Shown piece by piece: positions 9,049 through 18,378 of a stretch of 64,000 nucleotides of DNA. The position numbers were made by a program, and so were the translations under genes. Position 1 is the first letter of the stretch, and each line of letters starts with the position of its first letter. Under the pieces are notes generated by a model. It was given only the letters and a program-made list of their open reading frames with translations. It was not told where the DNA came from and did not search any database. Source of the DNA: Sphingomonas panacis (GTDB taxonomy: Bacteria; Pseudomonadota; Alphaproteobacteria; Sphingomonadales; Sphingomonadaceae); the NCBI RefSeq assembly GCF_001717955.1, contig NZ_CP014168.1, positions 2,699,501-2,763,500 on the forward strand, written 5' to 3'.

Positions 9049-9953
9049 GGTGCCGGGGTAACGCAGAGGCCGCGGAACCGCTCCGTAAGGAACGCGATCA
9101 GCGTCTCGACGCGCGCCGGGCGCAGGTTGCTGGGCGGGGTCATCAGGTGGAGCGCGATCGCCGGGACGGACCAGTCGGAGAGGATCACTTCCAGCGTGCC
9201 GCGCGCGACATCCTCGCCGACGATGAAATCGGGGAGCAGCGCGATGCCGAGCCCGGCGCGCAAGGCGGGGAGCATCGCGTCGCCGCTGTTCGATCGCATC
9301 GGGCCGCTCGGGCGCAGCGCCGCTTCCTCGCCATGCGCGTTGGTGAAGCGCCACGGGCCGGAGACGTTGGTATAGGCGAAGCAGGCATGTTCGCCGAGCT
9401 GCGCGGGGTGAGTCGGGCGGCCGCGCCGGTCGAGGTAGGCGGGGGCGGCGACGACGAAGGTGCGGATCGGGCCGAGCCGGCGCGCGCGCAACGATGAATC
9501 GGGCAGGTTGGCGATGCGCAGCGCGACGTCGATCCCCTCCGCGACGATATCGACCTTGGTGTCGGAGAGCTGGAGGTCGATCTCGATGCCGGGATGGTCG
9601 TGCAGGAAATCGGCGAGCATCGGCGCGAGCTGGACCATGCCGAGCGTGGTCGGCGCGGTCATGCGGATCAGCCCGGCGGGGGCGGTGGCGGCGTCGTGCG
9701 CGGCCTCCTCGGCGGCCTGCGCATCGGCGAGGATGCGGCGGGCGTGCTCGGCGAGCGCGGTGCCGCTTTCGGTGAGGGTGAGGCGGCGCGAGGTGCGGTG
9801 GAACAGCGACTGGCCGAGCCGCGCCTCCAGCCGGCTGATCGCCTTGGAGATGGTCGCCTTGGAGGTGCCGATGGCATCGGCGGCGGCGCTGAACGAGCGA
9901 TGCTCGACCACGCTCGCGAAGATCGCCCAGGCTTCGAGATCGGGCAGGCGCAT
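9045..9953 (-). CDS. LysR-family transcriptional regulator
   Basis: A 302-residue LysR protein. The N-terminal helix-turn-helix is ADAIGTSKATISKAISRLEA (residues about 25-45), followed by the LGQSLFHRTSRRLTLTESG linker helix. The rest is the periplasmic-binding-like effector domain typical of the CrgA/AaeR branch. The ATG at 9953 gives MRLPDLEAWAIFASVV; the 31 in-frame residues before it come from the palindromic repeat and are not real. Divergent pirin and wrbA genes lie beyond the repeat, the usual target arrangement for a LysR regulator. Its stop overlaps the PerM-like start by four bases. Confidence 0.9.
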   Translation of the reverse strand: MRLPDLEAWAIFASVVEHRSFSAAADAIGTSKATISKAISRLEARLGQSLFHRTSRRLTLTESGTALAEHARRILADAQAAEEAAHDAATAPAGLIRMTAPTTLGMVQLAPMLADFLHDHPGIEIDLQLSDTKVDIVAEGIDVALRIANLPDSSLRARRLGPIRTFVVAAPAYLDRRGRPTHPAQLGEHACFAYTNVSGPWRFTNAHGEEAALRPSGPMRSNSGDAMLPALRAGLGIALLPDFIVGEDVARGTLEVILSDWSVPAIALHLMTPPSNLRPARVETLIAFLTERFRGLCVTPAP

Positions 9954-9970
9954 GTATGTCCCTTCTTCAC

Positions 9971-10076
9971 TCCCCTCCCTGGAAGGGAGGGGCTGGGGGT
10001 GGGTTGGTCTGCGAGGATAGGTTAGGTCCGCCACGAGCCGACCCACCCCCGACCCCTCCCTTCCAGGGAGGGGAGG
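9971..10076. repeat. Intergenic palindromic repeat, family C
   Basis: Each end holds a small hairpin (CCCTCCCTGGAAGGGAGGGG and CCCCTCCCTTCCAGGGAGGG), and the GGGGGTGGGT / ACCCACCCCC arms pair with each other, so the whole 106 bases form one imperfect inverted repeat. It fills the gap between the divergent LysR and pirin genes. The same core is found at the insertion site of the IS near 34.68 kb. Confidence 0.7.
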
Positions 10077-10176
10077 AATGCTTATCGTTGGAAACGATCG
10101 GTTTCCAGTGTTTCCATTTACGTTGCAATGAGAACGCTTATCTTGGCGTCATATTCAGTCCTTCGGGAGCAACGCC

Positions 10177-10875
10177 ATGATCGAGAAACGATCGTTCGAG
10201 AGCCTGGGCCATGCCGATCACGGCTGGCTCAACGCGCGCCACCATTTTTCCTTTGCCGAGTATTACGATCCCGCCCGGATGGGATGGGGTGCGATCCGCG
10301 TGTGGAACGATGACGAGATCGCCGGCGGCAGCGGCTTCCCGCCGCATCCGCACCGCGACATGGAGATCATCACCTATGTCCGCACCGGCGCGATCACGCA
10401 TCAGGATTCGATGGGCAATCAGGGCCGCACGGGTGCTGGCGACGTTCAGGTAATGAGTGCCGGCACCGGCGTTCGCCACGCTGAATATAATCTGGAGACG
10501 GAGAAGGCGACGCTCTTCCAGATCTGGATCGAACCGACCCGCAAGGGCGGATCGCCGAGCTGGGGCGCCAAGCCGTTCCCGAAAGGGGATCGCAGCGGCC
10601 AGTTCGTCACGCTCGCCAGCGGCTTCGCCGAGGATGCGGGCGCGCTGCCGATCCGCGCCGACGCGCGGCTGCTCGCCGCCACGCTTCAGGCGGGCGAGAC
10701 GATCACCCACGTGGTCGGCGCGGGGCGGCATGCCTATCTGGTGCCGGCGACCGGCGCGGTCGAGATCGCTGGCGTGCGCTACGGCGCGCGCGACGGCATC
10801 GCGATCGGCGGCGGCGAGACGGTCGCGATCACCGCGATCGAGGATGCCGAGCTGGTGCTGGTCGATTCGGAGTAA
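10177..10875 (+). CDS. Pirin family protein (YhaK-like)
   Basis: A 232-residue bicupin. The N-terminal cupin carries the metal ligands of pirins in PPHPHRDMEII (His57, His59) and later ITHQD and VRHAEYN, the last giving His and Glu. Bacterial pirins of this type include quercetinases and redox-sensing proteins; the role here is unproven. It is divergent from the LysR gene and about 130 bases upstream of wrbA in the same direction, with a palindromic repeat between. Co-location of LysR, pirin and WrbA suggests a quinone or electrophile response. Confidence 0.88.
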   Translation: MIEKRSFESLGHADHGWLNARHHFSFAEYYDPARMGWGAIRVWNDDEIAGGSGFPPHPHRDMEIITYVRTGAITHQDSMGNQGRTGAGDVQVMSAGTGVRHAEYNLETEKATLFQIWIEPTRKGGSPSWGAKPFPKGDRSGQFVTLASGFAEDAGALPIRADARLLAATLQAGETITHVVGAGRHAYLVPATGAVEIAGVRYGARDGIAIGGGETVAITAIEDAELVLVDSE

Positions 10876-10880
10876 GTTTC

Positions 10881-10984
10881 TCCCCTCCCGCATGCGGGAG
10901 GAGCGGGGGAGGGCGTGTCCAACCTCACCCCCGTAGCGTTTCAGGACATGCCCTCCCCCAACCCCTCCCGCATACGGGAGGGGA
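10881..10984. repeat. Intergenic palindromic repeat, family C variant
   Basis: CCCCTCCCGCATGCGGGAGG at the left and CCCCTCCCGCATACGGGAGG at the right each form a hairpin, and the GGGGGAGGGCGTGTCC / GGACATGCCCTCCCCC arms pair across 104 bases. It lies between pirin and wrbA and partly covers the wrbA leader. Confidence 0.7.
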
Positions 10985-11005
10985 GCCAAGAAGAAGGATC
11001 TGCAC

Positions 11006-11608
11006 ATGGCTAAAGTTCTCGTGCTCTATTACTCGTCCTACGGCCACATCGAGACGATGGCCGATGCCGTCGCCGAAGGCGCGCGCTCGGCCGGTGCCGA
11101 GGTCGATATCCGCCGCGTCGCCGAGACCGCGCCGCAGGCGGTGATCGAAGCGGCGCACTTCAAGACCGATACCGCGCATCCCGTCATCGAGAGCCCTGAC
11201 GCGCTCGCCAATTATGATGCGATCATCGTCGGCGCGCCGACGCGCTTCGGCCGCATGCCGAGCCAGATGGCGAGCTTCTGGGACACCACCGGCGGGCTGT
11301 GGTTCACCGGCAAGCTGATCGGCAAGGTCGGCGGCGCGTTCACCTCGACCGCGAGCCAGCATGGCGGGCAGGAGACCACGTTGTTCTCGATCATCACCAA
11401 CCTGCTGCATCACGGCATGACGATCGTCGGGCTGGACTATGGTTTCCAGGGCATGGTCGGCGTGAAGGAAGTGCATGGCGGCACGCCTTATGGCGCGAGC
11501 ACGCTCGCCGATGGCGACGGCAGCCGCCAGCCGAGCAGCGTCGATCTCGACGGCGCGCGCTATCAGGGCAAGCGGATCGCCGAGACGGCTGCCAAGCTGT
11601 TCGGCTGA
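11006..11608 (+). CDS. wrbA: NAD(P)H:quinone oxidoreductase WrbA
   Basis: A 200-residue flavodoxin-like protein. The FMN phosphate loop is [12 protein letters not shown] at residues 7-18, followed by [13 protein letters not shown] near 76 and [13 protein letters not shown] near 112, all WrbA signatures. WrbA is a cytosolic FMN tetramer that reduces quinones by two electrons and so avoids semiquinone radicals. Length is standard. It is the last gene of the pirin-wrbA pair; a GC hairpin at 11617-11643 and a strong terminator at 11703-11741 follow. Confidence 0.95.
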   Translation: MAKVLVLYYSSYGHIETMADAVAEGARSAGAEVDIRRVAETAPQAVIEAAHFKTDTAHPVIESPDALANYDAIIVGAPTRFGRMPSQMASFWDTTGGLWFTGKLIGKVGGAFTSTASQHGGQETTLFSIITNLLHHGMTIVGLDYGFQGMVGVKEVHGGTPYGASTLADGDGSRQPSSVDLDGARYQGKRIAETAAKLFG

Positions 11609-11616
11609 TTGGATAT

Positions 11617-11643
11617 CCCCTCCGCTCGTTATGGGCGGAGGGG
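11617..11643 (+). terminator. GC hairpin after wrbA
   Basis: CCCCTCCGC (11617-11625) pairs with GCGGAGGGG (11635-11643) over a 9-base loop, 9 bases after the wrbA stop. There is no T-tract, so it may be a transcript-stabilising hairpin and not the main terminator. Confidence 0.5.
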
Positions 11644-11702
11644 CGCTATCATCTTCAGCACGAACGGGTTGAGAGTTCGCGATCTCATTGAGACCGGACA
11701 CA

Positions 11703-11741
11703 AAAACGCCGCCGTGCGGGGCTTCCGCGCGGCGGCGTTTT
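11703..11741. terminator. Bidirectional rho-independent terminator
   Basis: AAAACGCCGCCG (11703-11714) pairs perfectly with CGGCGGCGTTTT (11730-11741). Since A and T runs flank both sides, it can end wrbA transcription on the plus strand and the small secreted protein gene on the minus strand (stop 11759). Confidence 0.85.
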
Positions 11742-11758
11742 CGTTTGGATGGATGCGA

Positions 11759-12046
11759 TCAGTTGGCGGTCGAAGCGACGGCGCGGGCCGATGCTGCGGG
11801 CACGTTGAAGGCGACTTCGCGGCGGCCGGTGAAGCCGGTCACGCGGTTGCCACGGACGGCGAGTTCGAACGTGTCGCCGGTGTTGAGCACGCGGCCCGAG
11901 ATGATCGTGCGATTGGCAACCTGCTTGGTCGTGTAGACATAGGTGTCGCCATCACGCGTGAAGGTGTGCTGCGGCGCGGTGTCGGCCAGAGCGGGGGTGG
12001 AAACGGCCGCGAAAAGCGAAGCGGCGAGGAGGAGGGTCTTGGTCAT
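11759..12046 (-). CDS. Small secreted protein of unknown function
   Basis: A 95-residue protein with a clear signal peptide (MTKTLLLAASLFAAVSTPALA, cut before DTAPQ). The mature part of about 74 residues is beta-rich, with a Tyr/Thr segment (DGDTYVYTTKQVANRTIISG) and no cysteines. The upstream leader has AGGAAAG 6-12 bases before the ATG. I do not recognise a domain. It is convergent with wrbA, sharing the terminator at 11703-11741, and divergent from the DUF1800 gene. Confidence 0.8.
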   Translation of the reverse strand: MTKTLLLAASLFAAVSTPALADTAPQHTFTRDGDTYVYTTKQVANRTIISGRVLNTGDTFELAVRGNRVTGFTGRREVAFNVPAASARAVASTAN

Positions 12047-12256
12047 GATCTTTCCTTTCGGTTGGGTTCGAAAGCCAGATCAGCATCCTGTATTTTCTCG
12101 TTGTCGAAACACCTGATATTGCGGTGCAGCAAAACCGCCAATCGCAAAGATTGCGCGACCAGTTGCACGAAACGAACGCCAGATCGCGGGGGCGACATGA
12201 TTTTGCGACAAATCCGGCCTATGTAGCTGTGACCGGGGGCGCAGGAGACATGGCCG

Positions 12257-13675
12257 ATGAGCCCCGCAAGTATCGCCTTGAATCGTTTCGGTCTGGGCAA
12301 TCGCCCGGACCAGCCGGTCCCGCCCGATCCCAAGGCGTGGCTGACCGCACAGTTCGCCAAATATGATCCCAAGCCGGACGCGATCCTCGCCGCGCCGACC
12401 AGCGCGGGCGTGTCTGCCGAACTCGCCGCCTATTTCCGCGACCAGCGGATGCTGCGCGAGCAGGCCAAGGCGGCCTCACCCGGCGCGTTGCCGCCGCGCA
12501 CCGACGCGATGCGCGAGGCGGCGCAGTTCGCAAGGCGGGCCGGGCGGCAGGATTATGCCGGCGCGATCGGCGCGCGCGCGCAGACCGCGCTCGTTACCGA
12601 CACGCCGTTCGTCGAGCGGCTGGTGTATTTCTGGTCGAACCATTTCGCGGTCTCCGCCGACAAGCTCGAACTGACCGGGCTTGCCGGCACGCTCGAATTC
12701 GAGGCGATCCGGCCGCATGTGCTGGGCACGTTCGGCGACATGCTCGGTGCGGTCGAGCGGCATCCGGCGATGCTGCTGTATCTCGATCAGGCGGTGTCGA
12801 TCGGCCCGGACAGCGCGATCGGCCAGAAGCGCGGCGGCAAGGTCGGCCTCAACGAGAATCTCGCGCGCGAAATTCTCGAACTGCACACGCTCGGCGTGCG
12901 CAGCGGCTATACGCAGGCCGACGTCACCGAGTTCGCCCGCGCGATGACCGGCTGGACGGTGTCGGGGATCGGCCGCGCGCCCGGCGCGAAGCAGGCTGGC
13001 ACCGATGGCCTGCCCGGCGACTTCCTGTTCGCCGACGCGATGCACCAGCCCGGCGACCGCAATATCATGGGCAAAGTCTATCCGGCGGGCGGGGTCGCGC
13101 AGGCGCAGGCGGTGCTCAACGATGTCGCGCTCAATCCGGCCACCGCGACTCATCTCGCCACCAAGCTGGCGCGGCATTTCGCGGGCGACACGCCGCCGCC
13201 GGCGATGGTCGCACGATTGCAGGCGGCGTATCTGCAATCGCACGGCGACTTGCCGACCGTGTACCGCGCGATCATCGACTCGCCCGAGGCGTGGGTCGAG
13301 ACGCCGGTGAAGTTCCGCACCCCGTGGGAATGGTCGATCGGCGCGATGCGCGCGCTGGGGCAGAAGACGGCTGACGCGCAGGCGGTGACGGGGCTGATGA
13401 CCCAGCTCGGCCAGCCGGTGTGGAAGCCGGGCCAGCCGGTCGGCTATGACGATATCGCCGGGAGCTGGGCCGGATCGGACGCGGTGATGCGCCGGGTCGA
13501 GGCGGCGGAGCGCTTCGCGCAACGGGCGCCGACCACGATTGACGCACGCGCGCTGGCGCCCAAGCTGTTCCCCGGCGCGGTCAGCCCCGCCACCACGCAG
13601 GCGCTGGCACGCGCCGAAAGCCAGGGGCAGGCGCTCGCGCTGCTGCTCGTCGCCCCTGAATTCCAGCGGAGATAG
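12257..13675 (+). CDS. DUF1800 domain-containing protein
   Basis: A 472-residue DUF1800 protein. Family markers include LNRFGLGNRP at the start, ERLVYFWSNHFAVSADK near residue 120, LNENLAREILELHTLGV near 200 and TPVKFRTPWEW near 350. DUF1800 genes are nearly always followed by a DUF1501 gene, as here (3-base gap). The biochemical role is not established; the partner is exported through Tat. No signal peptide is evident at this start, so it may be exported with its partner or act inside. Confidence 0.88.
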   Translation: MSPASIALNRFGLGNRPDQPVPPDPKAWLTAQFAKYDPKPDAILAAPTSAGVSAELAAYFRDQRMLREQAKAASPGALPPRTDAMREAAQFARRAGRQDYAGAIGARAQTALVTDTPFVERLVYFWSNHFAVSADKLELTGLAGTLEFEAIRPHVLGTFGDMLGAVERHPAMLLYLDQAVSIGPDSAIGQKRGGKVGLNENLAREILELHTLGVRSGYTQADVTEFARAMTGWTVSGIGRAPGAKQAGTDGLPGDFLFADAMHQPGDRNIMGKVYPAGGVAQAQAVLNDVALNPATATHLATKLARHFAGDTPPPAMVARLQAAYLQSHGDLPTVYRAIIDSPEAWVETPVKFRTPWEWSIGAMRALGQKTADAQAVTGLMTQLGQPVWKPGQPVGYDDIAGSWAGSDAVMRRVEAAERFAQRAPTTIDARALAPKLFPGAVSPATTQALARAESQGQALALLLVAPEFQRR

Positions 13676-13678
13676 GAC

Positions 13679-14824
13679 ATGCTCGATCGTCGCACTTTCA
13701 TCGGCACTGGCGTGCTCGGCCTCGCCGGGGCGTTCGCGCCGCGCATGGCGTTCGCCAAGGCGGCGACCGACCGCCGCTTCATCTTCATCATCCAGCGCGG
13801 CGCGGCGGACGGGCTACATATCGTCGCCCCGGTCGGCGATCCGGCGTTCGCGGGCGCGCGCGGCGCGTTCGCGGAGGATTTCGCGAGCGCGCCCAAGCTC
13901 GACGCGACCTTCGCGCTGCACCCGGCGTTGACGACGGTGAACGCGTTGTACGGGCAAAAGCAGGCGCTGTTCGCGCATGCCGTCGCCTCGCCGTATCGCG
14001 ACCGATCGCATTTCGACGGGCAGAACGTGCTCGAGACCGGCGGCGCGAGCGCGTATCAGGTCAAGGACGGCTGGCTCAACCGGATGCTCGGGCTGCTCTC
14101 GCCGGGCGAAGCGAAGGCGATCGCGATCGCGACGGCGGTGCCGATGGCGCTGCGCGGGCCGCATGAGGTGTCGTCCTACGCGCCGTCGGCGTTGCCGCAG
14201 GCCTCCGACGATCTGATGCAGCGCGTGTCGATGCTCTATGCCGGCGACAGCCAGTTGCATGGGCTGTGGAGCGAGGCGCTGGCGACCCGCAACCTGACCG
14301 GCGACCTCGCCGCCGACAACGGCAAGACCGCCGCCGCGACCGGCGCGCTCGCCGCCAAGCTGCTCGCGCCGGCCGATGGCGCGCGGATCGCGATGATCGA
14401 GACCGGCGGCTGGGACACGCACGCCGGCCAGCGCGGCCGGCTGGCGACGCAGTTGAAGGGCCTCGACGGGATGATCGGCGGGCTCCAGACCGGGCTGGGT
14501 CCGGTGTGGGCCGATACGATGGTGCTGGTCGCGACCGAATTCGGTCGCACCGTCGCGGTCAACGGCACCGGCGGCACCGATCACGGCACGGGCGCGTGCG
14601 CGATGCTGCTCGGCGGCGCGGTGAAGGGCGGGCGGGTGATCGCCGACTGGCCGGGGCTGGCTCCGGCGGCGTTGTACGAGAACCGCGACCTGCGCGCGAC
14701 GACCGCGCTGGATGGTTTCATCGCGGGGGCGACGGCGGCGCATTTCGGGATTTCCGGCGGGCGGGCGATGGCTGCGCTGTTCCCGGGCGCGCGCGGCGGC
14801 AAGGCGGTGACGGGGCTGGCGTGA
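13679..14824 (+). CDS. DUF1501 domain-containing protein, Tat-exported
   Basis: A 381-residue DUF1501 (sulfatase-like, alkaline phosphatase fold) protein. The N-terminus LDRRTFIGTGVLGLAGAFAP is a twin-arginine signal (RRTFIG) with cleavage near AFA-KAA. Core motifs are QRGAADGLHIVAPVGDP near residue 38, TGGWDTHAGQRG near 241 and ATEFGRTVAVNGTGGTDHGTG near 283. Proteins of this family are secreted and paired with DUF1800; the substrate is unknown. It starts 3 bases after the DUF1800 stop, forming an operon. The tatABC genes are 6 kb downstream. Confidence 0.9.
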   Translation: MLDRRTFIGTGVLGLAGAFAPRMAFAKAATDRRFIFIIQRGAADGLHIVAPVGDPAFAGARGAFAEDFASAPKLDATFALHPALTTVNALYGQKQALFAHAVASPYRDRSHFDGQNVLETGGASAYQVKDGWLNRMLGLLSPGEAKAIAIATAVPMALRGPHEVSSYAPSALPQASDDLMQRVSMLYAGDSQLHGLWSEALATRNLTGDLAADNGKTAAATGALAAKLLAPADGARIAMIETGGWDTHAGQRGRLATQLKGLDGMIGGLQTGLGPVWADTMVLVATEFGRTVAVNGTGGTDHGTGACAMLLGGAVKGGRVIADWPGLAPAALYENRDLRATTALDGFIAGATAAHFGISGGRAMAALFPGARGGKAVTGLA

Positions 14825-14852
14825 GACGATGCCGCGCCGTAAAAACGCGGGC

Positions 14853-15548
14853 ATGACGATCGACCTCATCTGCCTCGATGCCGACGATACCCTGTGGCAC
14901 AATATGCGCCACTTCAACGGCGCCGAAGCCGCGTTCGCGCAGATCCTCGCGCCGTTCGTCGAGGCGGGCATCGCCTGCGAGCGGCTGCACGCGGTCGAGG
15001 CGGTCAACCTCGCGCATTATGGCTATGGCGCGAAGAGCTTCACCTTGTCGATGATCGAGACCGCGGTCGACCTGCTCGGCGATGCGGCGGCGGGGCGCGC
15101 GGTGGCGGACATCCTCGCGGTCGGGCGTGATCTGCTCGCGCATCCGGTCGAACTGCTGCCCGGCACCGCCGAGACGCTGACCGCGCTCGCCGGTCGCGGC
15201 CGGCTGGTGCTGGTGACGAAGGGCGACCTGCTCCACCAGGAAACCAAGATCGCCGCATCGGGGGTGGGCGAACTGTTCAGCGCGATCGAGATCGTCAGCG
15301 ACAAATCGGTCGCGACCTTCGAACGGCTGTTTGGCCGCTTCGGGGTGGCGCCCGAACGCGCGGTGATGGCGGGCGATTCGATGCGATCGGACGTGCTGCC
15401 TGCGCTCGGGGCCGGGGCGTGGGCGGCGTATATCCCGCAGCCGGATGCGTGGCATCATGAGGCGGGCGACACCCCGGAGGCGCATCCGCGCTTCCGGCGG
15501 CTGGAGGCGCTGACCGAGCTGCCGGGGTGGATCGACGGGCTTGCGTGA
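14853..15548 (+). CDS. HAD-superfamily hydrolase (YjjG-like phosphatase)
   Basis: A 231-residue HAD hydrolase with all four motifs: LDADDTLWH (nucleophile Asp, motif I), VTKGD (motif II), a Lys in SDKSVATF (motif III) and MAGDSMRSDVLPALGAG (motif IV). The cap is helical, as in YjjG/haloacid dehalogenase types that dephosphorylate small phosphates. An in-frame ATG at 14829 would add eight residues (PRRKNAG); I prefer 14853 because it gives the normal MTIDLICLDADDT start. It follows the DUF1501 gene by 28 bases. Confidence 0.88.
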   Translation: MTIDLICLDADDTLWHNMRHFNGAEAAFAQILAPFVEAGIACERLHAVEAVNLAHYGYGAKSFTLSMIETAVDLLGDAAAGRAVADILAVGRDLLAHPVELLPGTAETLTALAGRGRLVLVTKGDLLHQETKIAASGVGELFSAIEIVSDKSVATFERLFGRFGVAPERAVMAGDSMRSDVLPALGAGAWAAYIPQPDAWHHEAGDTPEAHPRFRRLEALTELPGWIDGLA

Positions 15549-15561
15549 CCGTTGAGCCGCT

Positions 15562-15658
15562 ATCGTGTTCTCCCGCGAACGCGGGAGTCCAGAGTGGCAA
15601 GAGCCGGAAGTCGTTGTTTGCTTGGCTCTGGATTCCCGCGTTCGCGGGAAAACACGAT
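15562..15658. repeat. Intergenic palindromic repeat, family E
   Basis: ATCGTGTTCTCCCGCGAACG at the left pairs with the matching right end (TTCGCGGGAAAACACGAT), with inner arms GTCCAGAG / CTCTGGAT. A related half unit is at 26010-26027. It fills much of the gap before argS. Confidence 0.7.
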
Positions 15659-15767
15659 TAAAGCGGACGGCCTGAAACGCCGCTGTTGTCGAACAGGTGG
15701 CGCGCCGTTTGAACCGCGCCCGCCTCTGCGCTAAGGCGCGCGCTCGCTTGATACGACCGGAACCCAC

Positions 15768-17495
15768 ATGACCCTTTACGCCCGTTTCGCCGCGCATCTC
15801 GATGCGGCGCTCGATACGCTCGTTGCCGCCGGTGACGTGCCCGGCGGGCTCAACCGCGCGCCCGTGACGGTCGAGCCGCCGCGCGATGCCAGCCACGGCG
15901 ATCTCGCCACCAACGCGGCGATGGTGCTGGCGAAGCCGGCGGGCACCAACCCGCGCGCGCTGGCGGAAAAGATCGCGGCCGAGCTGCGGCTTCTCGACGA
16001 GGTCGAGGACGTGTCGATCGCAGGGCCGGGCTTTATCAACATGAAGCTCAATGACGATAGCTGGCGCGCCGAACTGTCGGCGATCCGTGATGCCGGCGCC
16101 GATTACGGCCGCGCGACGATCGGGCGCGGCGTGACCGTCAACGTTGAATATGTCTCGGCAAACCCTACGGGTCCGATGCACATGGGGCATTGCCGCGGCG
16201 CGGTGGTGGGCGATGCGCTTGCCGCGTTGCTGGAGTTCGCCGGGCATAAGGTGATCCGCGAATATTATGTGAACGATGCGGGCGGGCAGGTCGATACGCT
16301 CGCGCGCTCGGCGCATCTGCGCTACCGCGAGGCGCTCGGTGCGGATATCGGCGCGATCCCCGAGGGGCTGTATCCGGGCGAGTATCTGGTGCCGGTCGGG
16401 CAGGCGCTGGCGGCCGAATATGGCGACCGCTTCGTCGACGCGCCCGAGAGCGACTGGCTGGTGCTGTTCCGCAAGGCGGCGGTGGCGGCGATGCTGGTGA
16501 TGATCCGCGCCGATCTCGCGTTGCTCGGCATCCACCACGATCTGTTCTCGTCGGAAGCCGAATTGCAGGCGGCGGGCAAGCCCGAGGCCGCCGAGGCCGA
16601 ATTGCGCGCGCGCGGGCTGATCTATGACGGCGTGCTCGAAGCGCCCAAGGGCCAGGAACTCGAAGACTGGGAGCCGGTGGTGCTGCCGCTGTTCCGATCG
16701 ACCCAATTCGGCGACGATCAGGACCGGCCGATCCGCAAGTCGAACGGGCAGTGGACCTATTTCGGCGCCGATCTCGCCTATCATTACCAGAAGGCGCAAT
16801 CCGCCGACGCGCTGATCGACGTCTGGGGCGCCGACCATGCCGGTACGGTCAAGCGCATCACCGCGGCGGTGCAGGCGCTGACCGGGGGCAAGACCCGCTT
16901 CGACGTCAAGCTCGTCCAGATGGTGCGGCTGCTGCGCGCGGGCGAGCCGGTGAAAATGTCCAAGCGCTCGGGCAATTTCGTGACGCTGGCCGATGTCGTG
17001 CGCGAAGTCGGCAAGGACGTGGTGCGCTTCACGATGCTGACTCGCAAGGCCGATGCGCAGATGGATTTCGACTTCGCCAAGGTGGTCGAGGCGTCGAAGG
17101 ACAATCCGGTGTTCTACGTCCAGTACGCGCACGCGCGCATCGCCTCGCTGCACCGGCGCGCGGCCGAGGCGAATATCGTGTGCGAGGGGGTCGATTTGTC
17201 CCAGCTTGATACGGAAGACCTCGCGCTGGTGAAGCTCGCCGCGCAGTTCCCGCGTATCGTCGAGACGGCGGCCACCGCGCGCGAACCGCATAGAATCGCG
17301 TTCTATCTCTATGACTTGGCGGCATCTTTGCATGCGCAGTGGAATGTCGGCAACGACCGGGTAGACCGGCGCTTCCTGATCGCCGATAATCCCGCGATCA
17401 CCTGCGCTCGGCTTTTCCTGGCCGATGCGATAGGGCAGATCATTCGCAACGGCCTCGGCATCATGGGTGTCGTGGCGGTCGAGGAGATGAACTGA
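15768..17495 (+). CDS. argS: Arginyl-tRNA synthetase
   Basis: A 575-residue class I synthetase charging tRNA-Arg. The N-terminal additional domain (residues 1-110) is followed by the HIGH-type motif [12 protein letters not shown] near residue 140 and the KMSKS-type motif [11 protein letters not shown] near 395. The C-terminal DALR anticodon-binding domain covers about 455-575, with [10 protein letters not shown]. It is the first gene of a long co-directional run to tatC. Its stop overlaps the next ATG by one base (TGATG). Confidence 0.97.
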   Translation: MTLYARFAAHLDAALDTLVAAGDVPGGLNRAPVTVEPPRDASHGDLATNAAMVLAKPAGTNPRALAEKIAAELRLLDEVEDVSIAGPGFINMKLNDDSWRAELSAIRDAGADYGRATIGRGVTVNVEYVSANPTGPMHMGHCRGAVVGDALAALLEFAGHKVIREYYVNDAGGQVDTLARSAHLRYREALGADIGAIPEGLYPGEYLVPVGQALAAEYGDRFVDAPESDWLVLFRKAAVAAMLVMIRADLALLGIHHDLFSSEAELQAAGKPEAAEAELRARGLIYDGVLEAPKGQELEDWEPVVLPLFRSTQFGDDQDRPIRKSNGQWTYFGADLAYHYQKAQSADALIDVWGADHAGTVKRITAAVQALTGGKTRFDVKLVQMVRLLRAGEPVKMSKRSGNFVTLADVVREVGKDVVRFTMLTRKADAQMDFDFAKVVEASKDNPVFYVQYAHARIASLHRRAAEANIVCEGVDLSQLDTEDLALVKLAAQFPRIVETAATAREPHRIAFYLYDLAASLHAQWNVGNDRVDRRFLIADNPAITCARLFLADAIGQIIRNGLGIMGVVAVEEMN

Positions 17496-18214
17496 TGGCC
17501 TTCGGCAAGATCGATGCGGACGACGGGGATCGGCTGCCGTGGCTCGAGACCGCCGAAGATTATGACAACAAGGGGCCGTCGGCGCTGCACATCGTGCTGG
17601 TCGTGGCGGCTCTGCTCGCGGTGATCGCGGCGGCGATCCTGGGCTATCAGTTGCTGCGCAGCGCGCGCGACACCGGCGGCAACGGCGCGCTGATCGCCGC
17701 GCAGGAAGGCGACTATAAGGTCAAGCCCGACGAGCCGGGCGGGCTCAAGGTCGAAGGCGAGGGCGACAGCGCGATCGCGACGAGCAATGGTGCCGGCAGC
17801 GGCAACGCCTCGATCAACGTGAAAGCGATGCCCGAGGCGCCGATCGTCGGCAAGCGGGCTGCCCCTGCCGTCAAGGAAGGCGCCGGCGCGAGCAAGGCGG
17901 TGGTGGCGCTGCCGCCGTCGCACGGCAAGCTGGAAGCGAAGACGGCGACCCCGCCGGTCGCGCACGGCACGGCGGGCGGCGCGCTCGTTCAGCTCGGCGC
18001 GTTCCCGTCCGAAGCGGCGGCGAATGCGGCGTGGGCGAAGTTGTCGGGGCGGATTCCGTATCTCGCGCCGCTCGGCAAATCGGTGCAGGCGGCGGAGGTC
18101 AACGGACAGACCGCCTACCGGCTGCGCGTCAACGCGGGCAGCGCGAGCCAGGCGAGCGAATTGTGCGGCAAGCTCAAGGTCGCCGGCGAAGCGTGTTTCG
18201 TCGCGCGGGATTGA
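17495..18214 (+). CDS. SPOR domain-containing membrane protein
   Basis: A 239-residue protein with a cytoplasmic N-terminus of about 28 residues, one membrane segment (LHIVLVVAALLAVIAAAILG) and a long Ala/Gly/Lys-rich linker. The C-terminal SPOR domain (about 162-239) begins GALVQLGAFPSEAAANAAWA and ends CGKLKVAGEACFVAR. SPOR domains bind denuded glycan strands at the septum, so a role in division or septal peptidoglycan is likely. The position between argS and nagZ is conserved in alphaproteobacteria. Confidence 0.9.
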   Translation: MAFGKIDADDGDRLPWLETAEDYDNKGPSALHIVLVVAALLAVIAAAILGYQLLRSARDTGGNGALIAAQEGDYKVKPDEPGGLKVEGEGDSAIATSNGAGSGNASINVKAMPEAPIVGKRAAPAVKEGAGASKAVVALPPSHGKLEAKTATPPVAHGTAGGALVQLGAFPSEAAANAAWAKLSGRIPYLAPLGKSVQAAEVNGQTAYRLRVNAGSASQASELCGKLKVAGEACFVARD

Positions 18215-18241
18215 GCTGAGGGATCGGGCATAACGCCCACA

Positions 18242-18323
18242 CCGTTCGCCCTGAGCGTGTCGAAGGGCGTGCCAAGCAGCGCAGCGCTTGGGGCACGTGC
18301 TTCGACACGCTCAGCACGAACGG
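18242..18323. repeat. Intergenic palindromic repeat, family A
   Basis: CCGTTCGCCCTGAGCGTGTC at the left is matched at the right by GACACGCTCAGCACGAACGG; the inner arms GGGCGTGCC / GGGGCACGTGC pair as well. Copies of the family lie at 22374-22441, 47165-47250 and 48850-48911. It lies inside the argS-tatC run, between the SPOR gene and nagZ. Confidence 0.75.
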
Positions 18324-18378
18324 GTATTTGGTTTCGGGCCGGGTTGGTCTCAACGCGCACCGCTGATATGCCGCGCTG

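Noticed and set aside
12043..12372. Minus-strand frame of 109 codons upstream of the small secreted protein gene
   Set aside because: It overlaps the DUF1800 start and promoter region and shows no recognisable features.
14718..17333. 871-codon open frame antisense to the DUF1501 end, HAD and argS
   Set aside because: It covers strongly supported genes, has His/Arg-rich low-order sequence and no ribosome site or domain.
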